A stretch of DNA of 64,000 nt from NCBI GenBank assembly GCA_002432425.1, contig DJEL01000045.1, forward strand, positions 1 to 64,000, given 5' to 3'. The DNA comes from Lachnospiraceae bacterium UBA5899 (lineage in GTDB: Bacteria; Bacillota; Clostridia; Lachnospirales; Lachnospiraceae). This document shows positions 26,377-33,910 of the stretch, one piece after another. Both the position numbers and the translations under genes were made by a program. Every line of letters begins with the position of its first letter. Position 1 is the stretch's first letter. The notes beneath the pieces are model-generated. The model was not told the DNA's origin. It searched no databases and worked only from the letters and a program-made list of their open reading frames with translations.

Positions 26377-26868
26377 ATGAAAAACAAAAAAACGCTCTAT
26401 CTTGTCCAGGCTGCCATGATTGCAGCTCTTTATGTGGTGCTCACCATGATTGCCCATGCTTTCGGCTTAGCTTCCGGCGCCATCCAGATTCGTCTTTCGG
26501 AAATGCTTTCCGTCCTTCCCTTTTTTACCCCCGCCGCCATTCCCGGTCTCTTTGTCGGATGCTTTCTTTCCAATTTTCTCACGGGTGCATGCCTGTTGGA
26601 TATTTTTTTAGGAAGCTTTGCCACTTTAATCGGCGCTGTGGGTGCTTATCTGGTGCGCAAAAATAAATGGCTGGTACCCATTCCCAATATTATTTCCAAC
26701 ACCATTATCGTTCCCCTTGTTTTAATGTTCGGCTACCATTTGGAGGATGCCTTCTGGTATCTTGCCCTCACGGTCGGCATTGGCGAAATCATTGCCGGCG
26801 GTGTATTCGGCATGATTTTACTGTTTTCGTTAAAAAAATATGCCGCCCGCATTTTCCGGACGGCATAA
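26377..26868 (+). CDS. queT: QueT family queuosine-precursor transporter
   Basis: Protein of 163 residues with five to six membrane helices. It opens NKKTLYLVQAAMIAALYVVLTM and contains the conserved IQIRLSEMLSVLPFFTPAAIPGLFVGC (two halves), typical of QueT, the substrate-binding S component of an ECF-type importer for preQ1-like deazapurines. AAAGGAG lies six bases upstream within the riboswitch tail. No ECF ATPase genes are near, so it would use shared energising subunits. Convergent with the next gene. Confidence 0.92.
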   Translation: MKNKKTLYLVQAAMIAALYVVLTMIAHAFGLASGAIQIRLSEMLSVLPFFTPAAIPGLFVGCFLSNFLTGACLLDIFLGSFATLIGAVGAYLVRKNKWLVPIPNIISNTIIVPLVLMFGYHLEDAFWYLALTVGIGEIIAGGVFGMILLFSLKKYAARIFRTA

Positions 26869-26879
26869 AAGCCACGCTG

Positions 26880-29411
26880 TTACTGTTCATATTTCATATA
26901 AGTGATAAAGGCGTTTCCGTTTTCGGCAAACCAGTCGGTGGCATCGTTCATGCCCATCTTGGCAAGAGTGCCTTTTGATGGGTCCATAATGACCACATTG
27001 TACTGGTTAAAGCCGGTAATCAGCACGGCATTGCCGTCATTTAAGCATGCCAGCACCGGAATATCCCGGTTTACATAATACAGCACGGAGTCCAAAGAGC
27101 AGCCCTTTAAGTCTAAAATCTGGGCGTCGCTTAAGTTTTCCTCCAGCAGGGAGTAAATATTTTCGCCCCGGTCAAGCCAGTATTCCGTATTCCGGGTAAT
27201 GCCTTCCTTCTTTAACATGACATTCAGGCAGACAGCCAGACTTGAGGTCTCTTCTGTGCTGCTTTCTGCCTTGATGGACATAATCTGGTTTTTCACGGCA
27301 CGGTTGCCCCGCATCCAGACATAATCCCCCGCCTTATTTATCACTACACCGCTCAGTTCTTCGGCTGCTTTCACGGCTGCCGCCGCTTCCTTATATACGC
27401 CGGCGCTGCCGTCCGGCTCATACACATAAAACGCATCCTTTTCCTCTGCCTCGGGAAGTACTAAATCCCGGGAGCCCTCATACATAATTTCCTTGGTGCT
27501 TCTTACCTGCAGCGCTTTCCGGTCGATTTCCTTTTTCACCGCAATCTGCACATATTTTCCGTAATTTTCCGTAGCAACAGTGCTGATGGTGTTTTTGCCC
27601 ACCGTCTCTTTTGTGCTGCTCATGATGTGCTCCTGCGTGGTTTCCGTAAAGCTTCCGCTCTCCGTTTTCAGCACTCTGTCGAGGGTAATCTGTCCGCCGT
27701 TTATGCTGCATGCCGTCACATAAATATTGTCCTGGCTGTACTTCTTTAAGGCAATGCCCTTGGAATCGCAGATGGAAACGGTATACATGGGGAAGGTGAC
27801 TCTTCCGGCATTATCCTTTATGATGTCCTCCCTGCGGGCAATACCGTAAATCAAATCCTCTTCCATGAAACCAAGCGGCAGGATATATTCATCCGTCCCG
27901 GCATTGACGGTTATTTTTTTCCGGGTGCCGAAATCCATAAGGGTCAGCCCGGTTGCCTCATACAGGCTGCCGCCGGTCTGCCATACCGCAATCCGTCCGC
28001 TGTCCGATACCCACATGCTGCCCTGTTCCACATCCGCCAGCAGATAACTGCAGGTCATTTCTTCCAGATTGATTTCCAGAACCGCATTGTTGAGCTTAGT
28101 ATACAGATAGCCTTCTCTGTTCAGGTAAAGAAGTTCATCCAGCTCCGCTTTCAGAATACGGTAGTTGCCGTTATAGGGGATATACAGCTTTTCTTCCACC
28201 GTGTTGTAGCTGCTGTCGTAATTGTAGACCTGTACGCCCACTTCCCCTTCGTGGCTGCCTCTGTCCATGTAACCGGCTACCGCGAACTGGATGTTGCCGC
28301 CCTCGTCAATATTTAGGACACGAATGTCATGATTGGTGTTCATCTTGCGGGCATCCGTGTATTCATCCTTGTAAAAGCCGAATATCACCGTCATTTTATT
28401 GGTGGTAACGTTATAAGAATACAGTCTGTCCTGTACCACAAAGGTAAAAATATTGCCGTCCTCGCTCTCGTAAATCGGCAGGTTCTCGTCCGCAATGCCG
28501 ATGACAATCTTGTCATTTACATAAATATCCGACTCTTCCTGCAGAATACTGTTCATGGTGCGGTTGTAATCGAGCAGGTAAATACGGTCCGTGGTATAGC
28601 GGAGCCGGTAGTACTCTTCCACATAGAAATAGGAGGTCTGCTTGCCGGAGCCGGTGCTGACCACATAGTGAGCGGTCACGACCGCTGTTTGGGAAGCAAT
28701 TTCCGTAATCTGGAAAACAGGGGAAGTGACCTTCTTCACTTCCAGATTGCCCCAGGTTACCTGATTTAAGCTGCAATGGATATCCACCTTATGCAGGGTG
28801 CTGTTGTCCCCGGTTGAATTGGTTTCCATATATTTGGCAAGTTCCTGTGCTTCTTCCTTATCAAAGGTCTTGTTGTTGAAATCCCTGGCAAAACTTAATT
28901 TGTCGTAGGCATGGTAGTCCGTTCCCAACACCAGTCTGGTGTAATAGTGAACCGTGTTGCCCGTGTCCAGCGTCAGAAGCAGCACCATTTCGTATTCCTT
29001 GCCTGTTTCCAGCAGGTCCTTGGCGGTCAGTGTGCCGGAAATGCCTGCTGCCGTAGTCTCATACCCCGTGACCTCGGTGCTTTCAATCAGCCGTTCTCCG
29101 TCCACACTGCGCACTTCAAACACAAATTTCTGCACCTTGTCGCCGTAAGTGTCCACGAAAAACTGCGTGCTTCGGTTCTCGTCCAGCACGGTAATGGTGT
29201 CCCGCATAAACGTGGTATCCATGGCATTTACATAGCCATGCATTTCGTTGTAGCGGATGTCGCCCATGCCCATGTAGACCACCGGGAACTTCGGCTCCTC
29301 CATATCCATGGTCATATCGTTGGTTCCCGTATTTAACAGCCGGGAAAATATAAACAGCGATGCGACAAACACAACCGTGAATACCGCCCACTTGATAATT
29401 CCTTTTTTCAT
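26880..29411 (-). CDS. membrane-anchored protein, propeller-like middle, degenerate C39-like C terminus
   Basis: Protein of 843 residues. A single N-terminal membrane segment (IIKWAVFTVVFVASLFIFSRL) places the rest outside. Residues about 290-640 look beta-propeller-like: repeated strands with SEDGNIFTFVVQDRLYSYNV, NEDEGG-type loops and WVSDSGRIAVWQTGG. The last 130 residues resemble a C39/papain-like fold (SLAVCLNVMLKKEG; RDIPVLACLNDGNAVLITGFNQYNVVIMDP in two parts) but lack the usual catalytic Cys before SLA, and the catalytic His is Asn (NAVLITG). It is thus probably a non-catalytic binding domain. The start overlaps the methyltransferase stop by four bases. Function unknown. Confidence 0.65.
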   Translation of the reverse strand: MKKGIIKWAVFTVVFVASLFIFSRLLNTGTNDMTMDMEEPKFPVVYMGMGDIRYNEMHGYVNAMDTTFMRDTITVLDENRSTQFFVDTYGDKVQKFVFEVRSVDGERLIESTEVTGYETTAAGISGTLTAKDLLETGKEYEMVLLLTLDTGNTVHYYTRLVLGTDYHAYDKLSFARDFNNKTFDKEEAQELAKYMETNSTGDNSTLHKVDIHCSLNQVTWGNLEVKKVTSPVFQITEIASQTAVVTAHYVVSTGSGKQTSYFYVEEYYRLRYTTDRIYLLDYNRTMNSILQEESDIYVNDKIVIGIADENLPIYESEDGNIFTFVVQDRLYSYNVTTNKMTVIFGFYKDEYTDARKMNTNHDIRVLNIDEGGNIQFAVAGYMDRGSHEGEVGVQVYNYDSSYNTVEEKLYIPYNGNYRILKAELDELLYLNREGYLYTKLNNAVLEINLEEMTCSYLLADVEQGSMWVSDSGRIAVWQTGGSLYEATGLTLMDFGTRKKITVNAGTDEYILPLGFMEEDLIYGIARREDIIKDNAGRVTFPMYTVSICDSKGIALKKYSQDNIYVTACSINGGQITLDRVLKTESGSFTETTQEHIMSSTKETVGKNTISTVATENYGKYVQIAVKKEIDRKALQVRSTKEIMYEGSRDLVLPEAEEKDAFYVYEPDGSAGVYKEAAAAVKAAEELSGVVINKAGDYVWMRGNRAVKNQIMSIKAESSTEETSSLAVCLNVMLKKEGITRNTEYWLDRGENIYSLLEENLSDAQILDLKGCSLDSVLYYVNRDIPVLACLNDGNAVLITGFNQYNVVIMDPSKGTLAKMGMNDATDWFAENGNAFITYMKYEQ

Positions 29412-30655
29412 TCAGCCTGTTCCTTTCCCAAAAGCTTCTGCAGTGTCGGCTGCACATGCAGAAATGCGGTTACTTTTTCCACATCCTCCGATTTTTTGCG
29501 GATGCCGTTTTTCTTCACCGCTCTGATTAAAATGTTTTTCGGGGTATGCTCCATATCGATGAACTCCAAAATCTGTACTTCGTAGCCCATTTCCTCCAGC
29601 ATATCCGCACGCAGGGCGTCCGTCATAAGGGCAGCCATGCGCTCCCGTATCAGTCCGTATTTCAAAACGGGCTGCAGCTCCTTGCAGGAAATCTGCCGGT
29701 TCAGCTCATGCTGACAACAGGGCACCACCATAATGACGCCTGCATTCCATTTCACCGCTTTTTCTATGGCGTAATCGGTCGCCGTGTCGCAGGCATGGAG
29801 CGTCACCACCATGTCCACCTTATCCTCTCCTTCGTAGGAGCTGATGTCACCCCTCTCAAAATGCAGGTGCTCATAGCCGTACTGTTCTGCCAGCCTGTTG
29901 CAGAGGGCAATTACATCCTCTTTCAAATCCAGTCCCGTAATCTCCACTTCGTATTTTTGAAGCACATGCAGGTAATAGTACATGGCAAAGGTAAGATAGG
30001 ATTTTCCGCAGCCGAAGTCGATGATGCGCACCGGTCTGTCTGTTGGAAGCTTACGCACAATGTCTTCGATAAATTCCAGATAACGGTTAATCTGGCGGAA
30101 CTTATCGTACTTCGCCTTTACGATTTTGCCCTCCGGGGTCTGCACGCCGAGTCCCACCAGAAAGTCCACGGGTTTGCCCTCTTCCAATATATAATGCTTC
30201 TTTCGGTTGTGCTCCGCAATTTCCAGCCCTGCCGGCAGTTTTTCATTTGCGTTCCTTTTATCTGTCATGCTTTTGTCCGGGCTCTTTTTATCTGTCATGC
30301 TCTGTGCCTTGTCTGCGCTCTTTTTGCCTGCTCCCGGCATCATTTTCTTTTTAACAGTCATTTTTCCTTTTTTGCTCACCAGCACATAGGCGGAAAAGTC
30401 CGGCGTGGTAAACTCCGCCTGCTTAAATGCCTGCATGTCCTGTGTAAGCTGCTCCGCCAGCCTGTCCGGCGCCAGATTTTCATGGAACACCTTGGTTCCG
30501 ATAAAACTGGTACGCTGATACACCGCTTCTCCTTTTAAAAGAATGGGATGTACGGTGATTTTACTGCCCTTTTCCTTCTCAATCGGATTGCTGAATATGG
30601 CATTCTGCAATCCGGCGTTTTCTATATCCTTTATCAAATCCAAAAATTCCGCCAT
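29408..30655 (-). CDS. class I SAM-dependent methyltransferase
   Basis: Protein of 415 residues. An N-terminal domain of about 110 residues is followed by a low-complexity Lys/Asp/Ser/Met linker with the repeat SMTDKKSPDKSMTDK, then a Rossmann methyltransferase with motif I IIDFGCGKSYLTFAMYYYL near 218, acidic loop ITGLDLKEDV, FERGDISSYEG, and VVTLHACDTATDYAI plus VPCCQHELN. The last motif is typical of a Firmicutes family of predicted RNA or protein methyltransferases; the substrate is not known. The ATG at 30653-30655 follows GTGAGGA. The leader holds a 12-base inverted repeat. Confidence 0.8.
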   Translation of the reverse strand: MAEFLDLIKDIENAGLQNAIFSNPIEKEKGSKITVHPILLKGEAVYQRTSFIGTKVFHENLAPDRLAEQLTQDMQAFKQAEFTTPDFSAYVLVSKKGKMTVKKKMMPGAGKKSADKAQSMTDKKSPDKSMTDKRNANEKLPAGLEIAEHNRKKHYILEEGKPVDFLVGLGVQTPEGKIVKAKYDKFRQINRYLEFIEDIVRKLPTDRPVRIIDFGCGKSYLTFAMYYYLHVLQKYEVEITGLDLKEDVIALCNRLAEQYGYEHLHFERGDISSYEGEDKVDMVVTLHACDTATDYAIEKAVKWNAGVIMVVPCCQHELNRQISCKELQPVLKYGLIRERMAALMTDALRADMLEEMGYEVQILEFIDMEHTPKNILIRAVKKNGIRKKSEDVEKVTAFLHVQPTLQKLLGKEQAE

Positions 30656-30675
30656 GGATGTATCCTCACAAAACA

Positions 30676-30727
30676 ATAGTCATAGTGTTCCCTCATCCCC
30701 TTTGGCCGAAGTACCCACTATGACTAT
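30676..30727 (-). other. 12-base inverted repeat in the methyltransferase leader
   Basis: ATAGTCATAGTG (30676-30687) is exactly complementary to CACTATGACTAT (30716-30727) with a 28-base loop containing CTTTGGCCGAAG. On the minus strand a weak T-run (TTGTTTTG) follows, 20 bases before the methyltransferase start. It could be an attenuator, a processing site or an mRNA stability element. Confidence 0.45.
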
Positions 30728-30756
30728 ATTCTAATGATTTTGCCTGAAAACCTCAA

Positions 30757-31149
30757 CTAAAATTTTATAAAGCCTTTTCGTCCGCTGTGGCGCCGTTTGT
30801 AAATCTCGTAATACAGGATAAGCAGTACCATATCCTTTATCCATTCCCATTTTTCCGGGGAGGTATTCACATCTTCGCCTTTTTCCTCTTCCTCCCGCTT
30901 CAAAATTGCGACAATACTGTCTCCCAGACGGTAAAGCTGCCACTTGTCGGGGTATTCATCATAAAGCAGGCTGCCCTCATAATCCATTTTATCCAGGACC
31001 TCGGCAATCCTCTTCTGCAGCATCTTCGCCTGCCCGGGATACATCTGCTGTAAATATTCCAGGTCACGCAGGACGGTGCTGTCCTCCTTCATCAGGTAGG
31101 GCTGTGGGTATGCCATGTAAAAAGGCAAAATTCGGTTGGAAAAGTCCAT
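30757..31149 (-). CDS. hypothetical protein
   Basis: Soluble, charged protein of 130 residues: MDFSNRILPFYMAYPQPYLM, then a helical stretch (LRDLEYLQQMYPGQAKMLQKRIAEVL) and YEGSLLYDEYPDKWQLYRLGDSIVAIL, ending with a basic tail. I recognise no characterised family. The ATG at 31147-31149 follows GGAAG by eight bases; an in-frame GTG lies three codons upstream. It sits between the SGNH-like gene and the methyltransferase on the same strand. Confidence 0.65.
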   Translation of the reverse strand: MDFSNRILPFYMAYPQPYLMKEDSTVLRDLEYLQQMYPGQAKMLQKRIAEVLDKMDYEGSLLYDEYPDKWQLYRLGDSIVAILKREEEEKGEDVNTSPEKWEWIKDMVLLILYYEIYKRRHSGRKGFIKF

Positions 31150-31209
31150 ATCTAACACTTCCGGTCCCTTTTCTCTTATGATATGCAGATTGCGGGGCGG
31201 TGTTCATGG

Positions 31210-32361
31210 TTATCTCGGATAATAGTTGTAGATAGCTTCTTCCGTTATATACTGACACATCTGTCGTAAAGAGGGCACCACATCCTGCCAGTTATCCTTA
31301 TCTATACGATATGCCTCTTCTTCCTGCACCATGCAGGTCAGCATGTACTGATTGATGTCCGGGGAATAATGCACCTTGTCCATGTAAAAGTCCAGATTGC
31401 ACACAATGTCCGTGTCCGTCTGGAAATAATAAATCTCCACATTGTCGTAGGAAAGAAGCGCCTGCAGAGCCTCCTCCAGCATATAACAGTACTCGGAAAG
31501 TTCGCCCTGTCTGCAGGTATCGTCCCACATGAGCAGCGAGTACGGCGGGAAGAAAACCGTATAAAGGGTGTCCGGGTGGGACTTAATTTCTTCCGTTATC
31601 AAAGCTATATTGGCTGCAATGGTTTCCTTTTCTTTCGTGAAATCCTTCTCCGGAAGAAAATTCTTTGCTCCCGCGGCGTCTTTTGTTTCAGAGGCATCTT
31701 TTGCTCCGGTTGCATCTTGTTCTCCCGGCACGCTTTCCTCGCTTTGCACGTAAGGTCCCTCGTAGGCTTCCATGGCTTTTGCCGGTCCAAAGGTTTTGTC
31801 CTCCGACCAGTCATAGGCATGTCCGCCCGTATTTTTATCCGCAAAAGAATACGCCAGCATCAGCGGGATTTTCTTTAAGAGCACGTCCTTATTAAAAAGA
31901 TACGCGCCGTCATCCAGAATGGTTTCCGTATACAGATAGTTCGGGCTATATTGTGACACCACCGTCACTTCACACGGCATTTTCAGGGCAAACAAATCCA
32001 GTCCGTAAAAAACTCTCTTAATGTCCTGCTTTTCATGTGCTTTTTCCAGATAATACATAAGGTCCGCCGTGGAGCCGGAGCCTTTCACCACCTTCAGGGT
32101 TTTGATGCCGTAAGCATTGTCCAGATAGTTGCTGTCGCAGTTTTCCACCACGGAAGAACCCAAAAGCACACTGTCATAGGAAAAATGCCGGATGGAGCCG
32201 ATAACCTGGCTTTCCCTTTCAAACAGCACTTCCTTCATGCCGGGCAGAGGTCCGTGATACTGGTAAAAGGGGTCAAACAGGATAGTAATGCCCGCAACAA
32301 GAAGGAGCCCTGCCGCTACCCACAATATGAAGTTTTTCAAAGCTTTTTTACCGGTAAGCAT
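31210..32361 (-). CDS. SGNH/DltD-like membrane-anchored protein partnered with MBOAT
   Basis: Protein of 383 residues with an N-terminal membrane anchor (FILWVAAGLLLVAGITILF), the rest outside. A probable catalytic Ser is in VLLGSSVVENCD near residue 67 and an Asp/His pair in YMDKVHYSPDIN near 340, the order seen in SGNH/DltD-type esterases that work with MBOAT acyltransferases. Residues about 215-245 are an Ala/Lys/Asp repeat (ATGAKDASETKDAAGAK) encoded by a roughly 15-base repeat. AAAGGAAG precedes the ATG. It follows the MBOAT gene by 24 bases, supporting a shared role in O-acylation of a surface polysaccharide. Confidence 0.7.
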   Translation of the reverse strand: MLTGKKALKNFILWVAAGLLLVAGITILFDPFYQYHGPLPGMKEVLFERESQVIGSIRHFSYDSVLLGSSVVENCDSNYLDNAYGIKTLKVVKGSGSTADLMYYLEKAHEKQDIKRVFYGLDLFALKMPCEVTVVSQYSPNYLYTETILDDGAYLFNKDVLLKKIPLMLAYSFADKNTGGHAYDWSEDKTFGPAKAMEAYEGPYVQSEESVPGEQDATGAKDASETKDAAGAKNFLPEKDFTKEKETIAANIALITEEIKSHPDTLYTVFFPPYSLLMWDDTCRQGELSEYCYMLEEALQALLSYDNVEIYYFQTDTDIVCNLDFYMDKVHYSPDINQYMLTCMVQEEEAYRIDKDNWQDVVPSLRQMCQYITEEAIYNYYPR

Positions 32362-32385
32362 TTCATTCTTCCTTTACTGAAACGG

Positions 32386-33909
32386 TTAAAAGTTAAAATA
32401 CAAAAACGTGCTGACCTGGGAGAGGGACACAAATCCCCAGAGAAAGACAACAGCCAGCAGAAATGCGCCCTTTTTCGTGCGCGCCTTCGCTTTTATCCAT
32501 TCTCCCGCCTCTTTTCCGTAAGCAAAAAAGAAGCTGACGGCAAGCATAAGACCAATCATAACAAAATAAAAAACAGGCAGATACTGCGGCGCTTTCAGGG
32601 TAAGCGCCTTTATGATAATAAAGTTCTCCGGTATCTGCAGCGCCGCACCGATGCCGTTTAGGAAAGGCTTGGGCGCCGTGAACAGATTGCGGTAAAAATA
32701 TCCCGCCTGCGAAAGGGTATTGCTGCGGAACATAATCAGGGTCAGGAACCAGAATATCTGGGTAAAAAAGACATTGAGCATCCGGCTTTTGAACCGAAGC
32801 TTCGGGAACAGATTTTCCCACACAATGGCAACGCCGTGCATTACGCCCCACAGAATATACGTCCAGTTGGCGCCGTGCCAGATGCCGCTGACTAAGAATA
32901 CCAGAAACAGGTTTAGGCACTTTCTTGCCTTGCCCTTCCGGTTGCCCCCGAGAGGAATGTATACATAAGCGGTTAAAAAACGTCCCAGTGTAATATGCCA
33001 GCGTTTCCAGATATCCCGGACGGAGTCCGCCTTGAAGGGGGAACGGAAATTCACCGGCAGTTCAAAGCCGAACATTCTGCCGATGCCGCGCGCCATATCG
33101 CAGTAACCGCTGAAATCGAAGTAAAGCTGGAAGCCGTAGCACAAAATCGTAATAAGTCCCGTCCAGAAATCCAGGTAATACTGCACCACGCCAACCACAT
33201 CAAACACGGAGTTCACAAGCAGCGCCAACACGTCAGCCAAAAGTACTTTTTTTCCAAAGCCCAGTACAAACAGCGCCACGCCGTCATAAAACATTTCCCA
33301 GTCCGGCTTCCTGTTTTTTCTCGCCTGCAGCGTTGGAATAAATTCACTGTGCAGTACGATGGGCCCCGCAATGAGCTGGGGAAAGAAGGTCACAAAGCAG
33401 GCATAGTCCAGCAGACTGTAGCAGGGCGCGTCTCCCTTATAGCGGTCCACCACATAGGAAATCTGTTGGAACGTAAAAAAGCTGATACCCAGCGGCAGTG
33501 CAATTTTTTCTATCTGCCAGTCCGTATGAAAAAAGAAATTGCAGTTGTCTACGAAAAAATTAAAATACTTAAAATAAAATAACAGTCCGATATTGGCAAT
33601 AAGCCCCAGCGCCAGAAGAAGCTTCCGGCTTCCCGGCACTTTGCGGGCGGCTTCCCCGAAAGGCTCCTGTCCTTTTCCGGGCAGCTTTGCACTTTCATGC
33701 TCCATGGCGGCACTGATGCCCTGGTTAACAAGCAGGCTGCCCACTAAAATAAGCAGATACCATGGGTTATAATAACCGTAAAACCACAGAGACATGCCCA
33801 CCAGAAACAGCTTTGCCCAGGCAGGATTTTTGAATTGTTGCAGCCCGTACCAGCCAATCAGACAAAGCGGCAGGAAGAGCGCTATGAAAATTGTGGAGTT
33901 AAATAACAT
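32386..33909 (-). CDS. MBOAT family O-acyltransferase
   Basis: Protein of 507 residues with about ten membrane helices. It opens MLFNSTIFIALFLPLCLIGWYGL and has GISFFTFQQISYVVDRY, FVTFFPQLIAGPI, FSGYCDMARGIGRMFGFELPVNFRSPF (two parts), RWHITLGRFL and the catalytic His region LVSGIWHGANWTYILWGVMHG (two parts), all as in the AlgI/DltB-type family. It moves an acyl group across the membrane onto a surface polymer. The ATG at 33907-33909 follows AAGGAAGAAAGGG. The O-antigen-ligase-like gene ends one base upstream. Confidence 0.92.
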   Translation of the reverse strand: MLFNSTIFIALFLPLCLIGWYGLQQFKNPAWAKLFLVGMSLWFYGYYNPWYLLILVGSLLVNQGISAAMEHESAKLPGKGQEPFGEAARKVPGSRKLLLALGLIANIGLLFYFKYFNFFVDNCNFFFHTDWQIEKIALPLGISFFTFQQISYVVDRYKGDAPCYSLLDYACFVTFFPQLIAGPIVLHSEFIPTLQARKNRKPDWEMFYDGVALFVLGFGKKVLLADVLALLVNSVFDVVGVVQYYLDFWTGLITILCYGFQLYFDFSGYCDMARGIGRMFGFELPVNFRSPFKADSVRDIWKRWHITLGRFLTAYVYIPLGGNRKGKARKCLNLFLVFLVSGIWHGANWTYILWGVMHGVAIVWENLFPKLRFKSRMLNVFFTQIFWFLTLIMFRSNTLSQAGYFYRNLFTAPKPFLNGIGAALQIPENFIIIKALTLKAPQYLPVFYFVMIGLMLAVSFFFAYGKEAGEWIKAKARTKKGAFLLAVVFLWGFVSLSQVSTFLYFNF

Positions 33910-33910
33910 A

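Noticed and set aside
26841..26876. intrinsic terminator after queT
   Set aside because: A GCCGCCCG/CGGACGGC hairpin exists at the end of the gene but no T-run follows, so it was not called.
29546..30538. 330-codon plus-strand open frame opposite the methyltransferase gene
   Set aside because: No ribosome site, odd composition rich in His/Phe/Leu, and fully antisense to a gene with clear methyltransferase motifs; it is a shadow frame.
31665..31760. CRISPR-like short tandem repeat
   Set aside because: The roughly 15-base repeats are degenerate, in frame and inside the SGNH-like gene, with no spacers; they are coding repeats.
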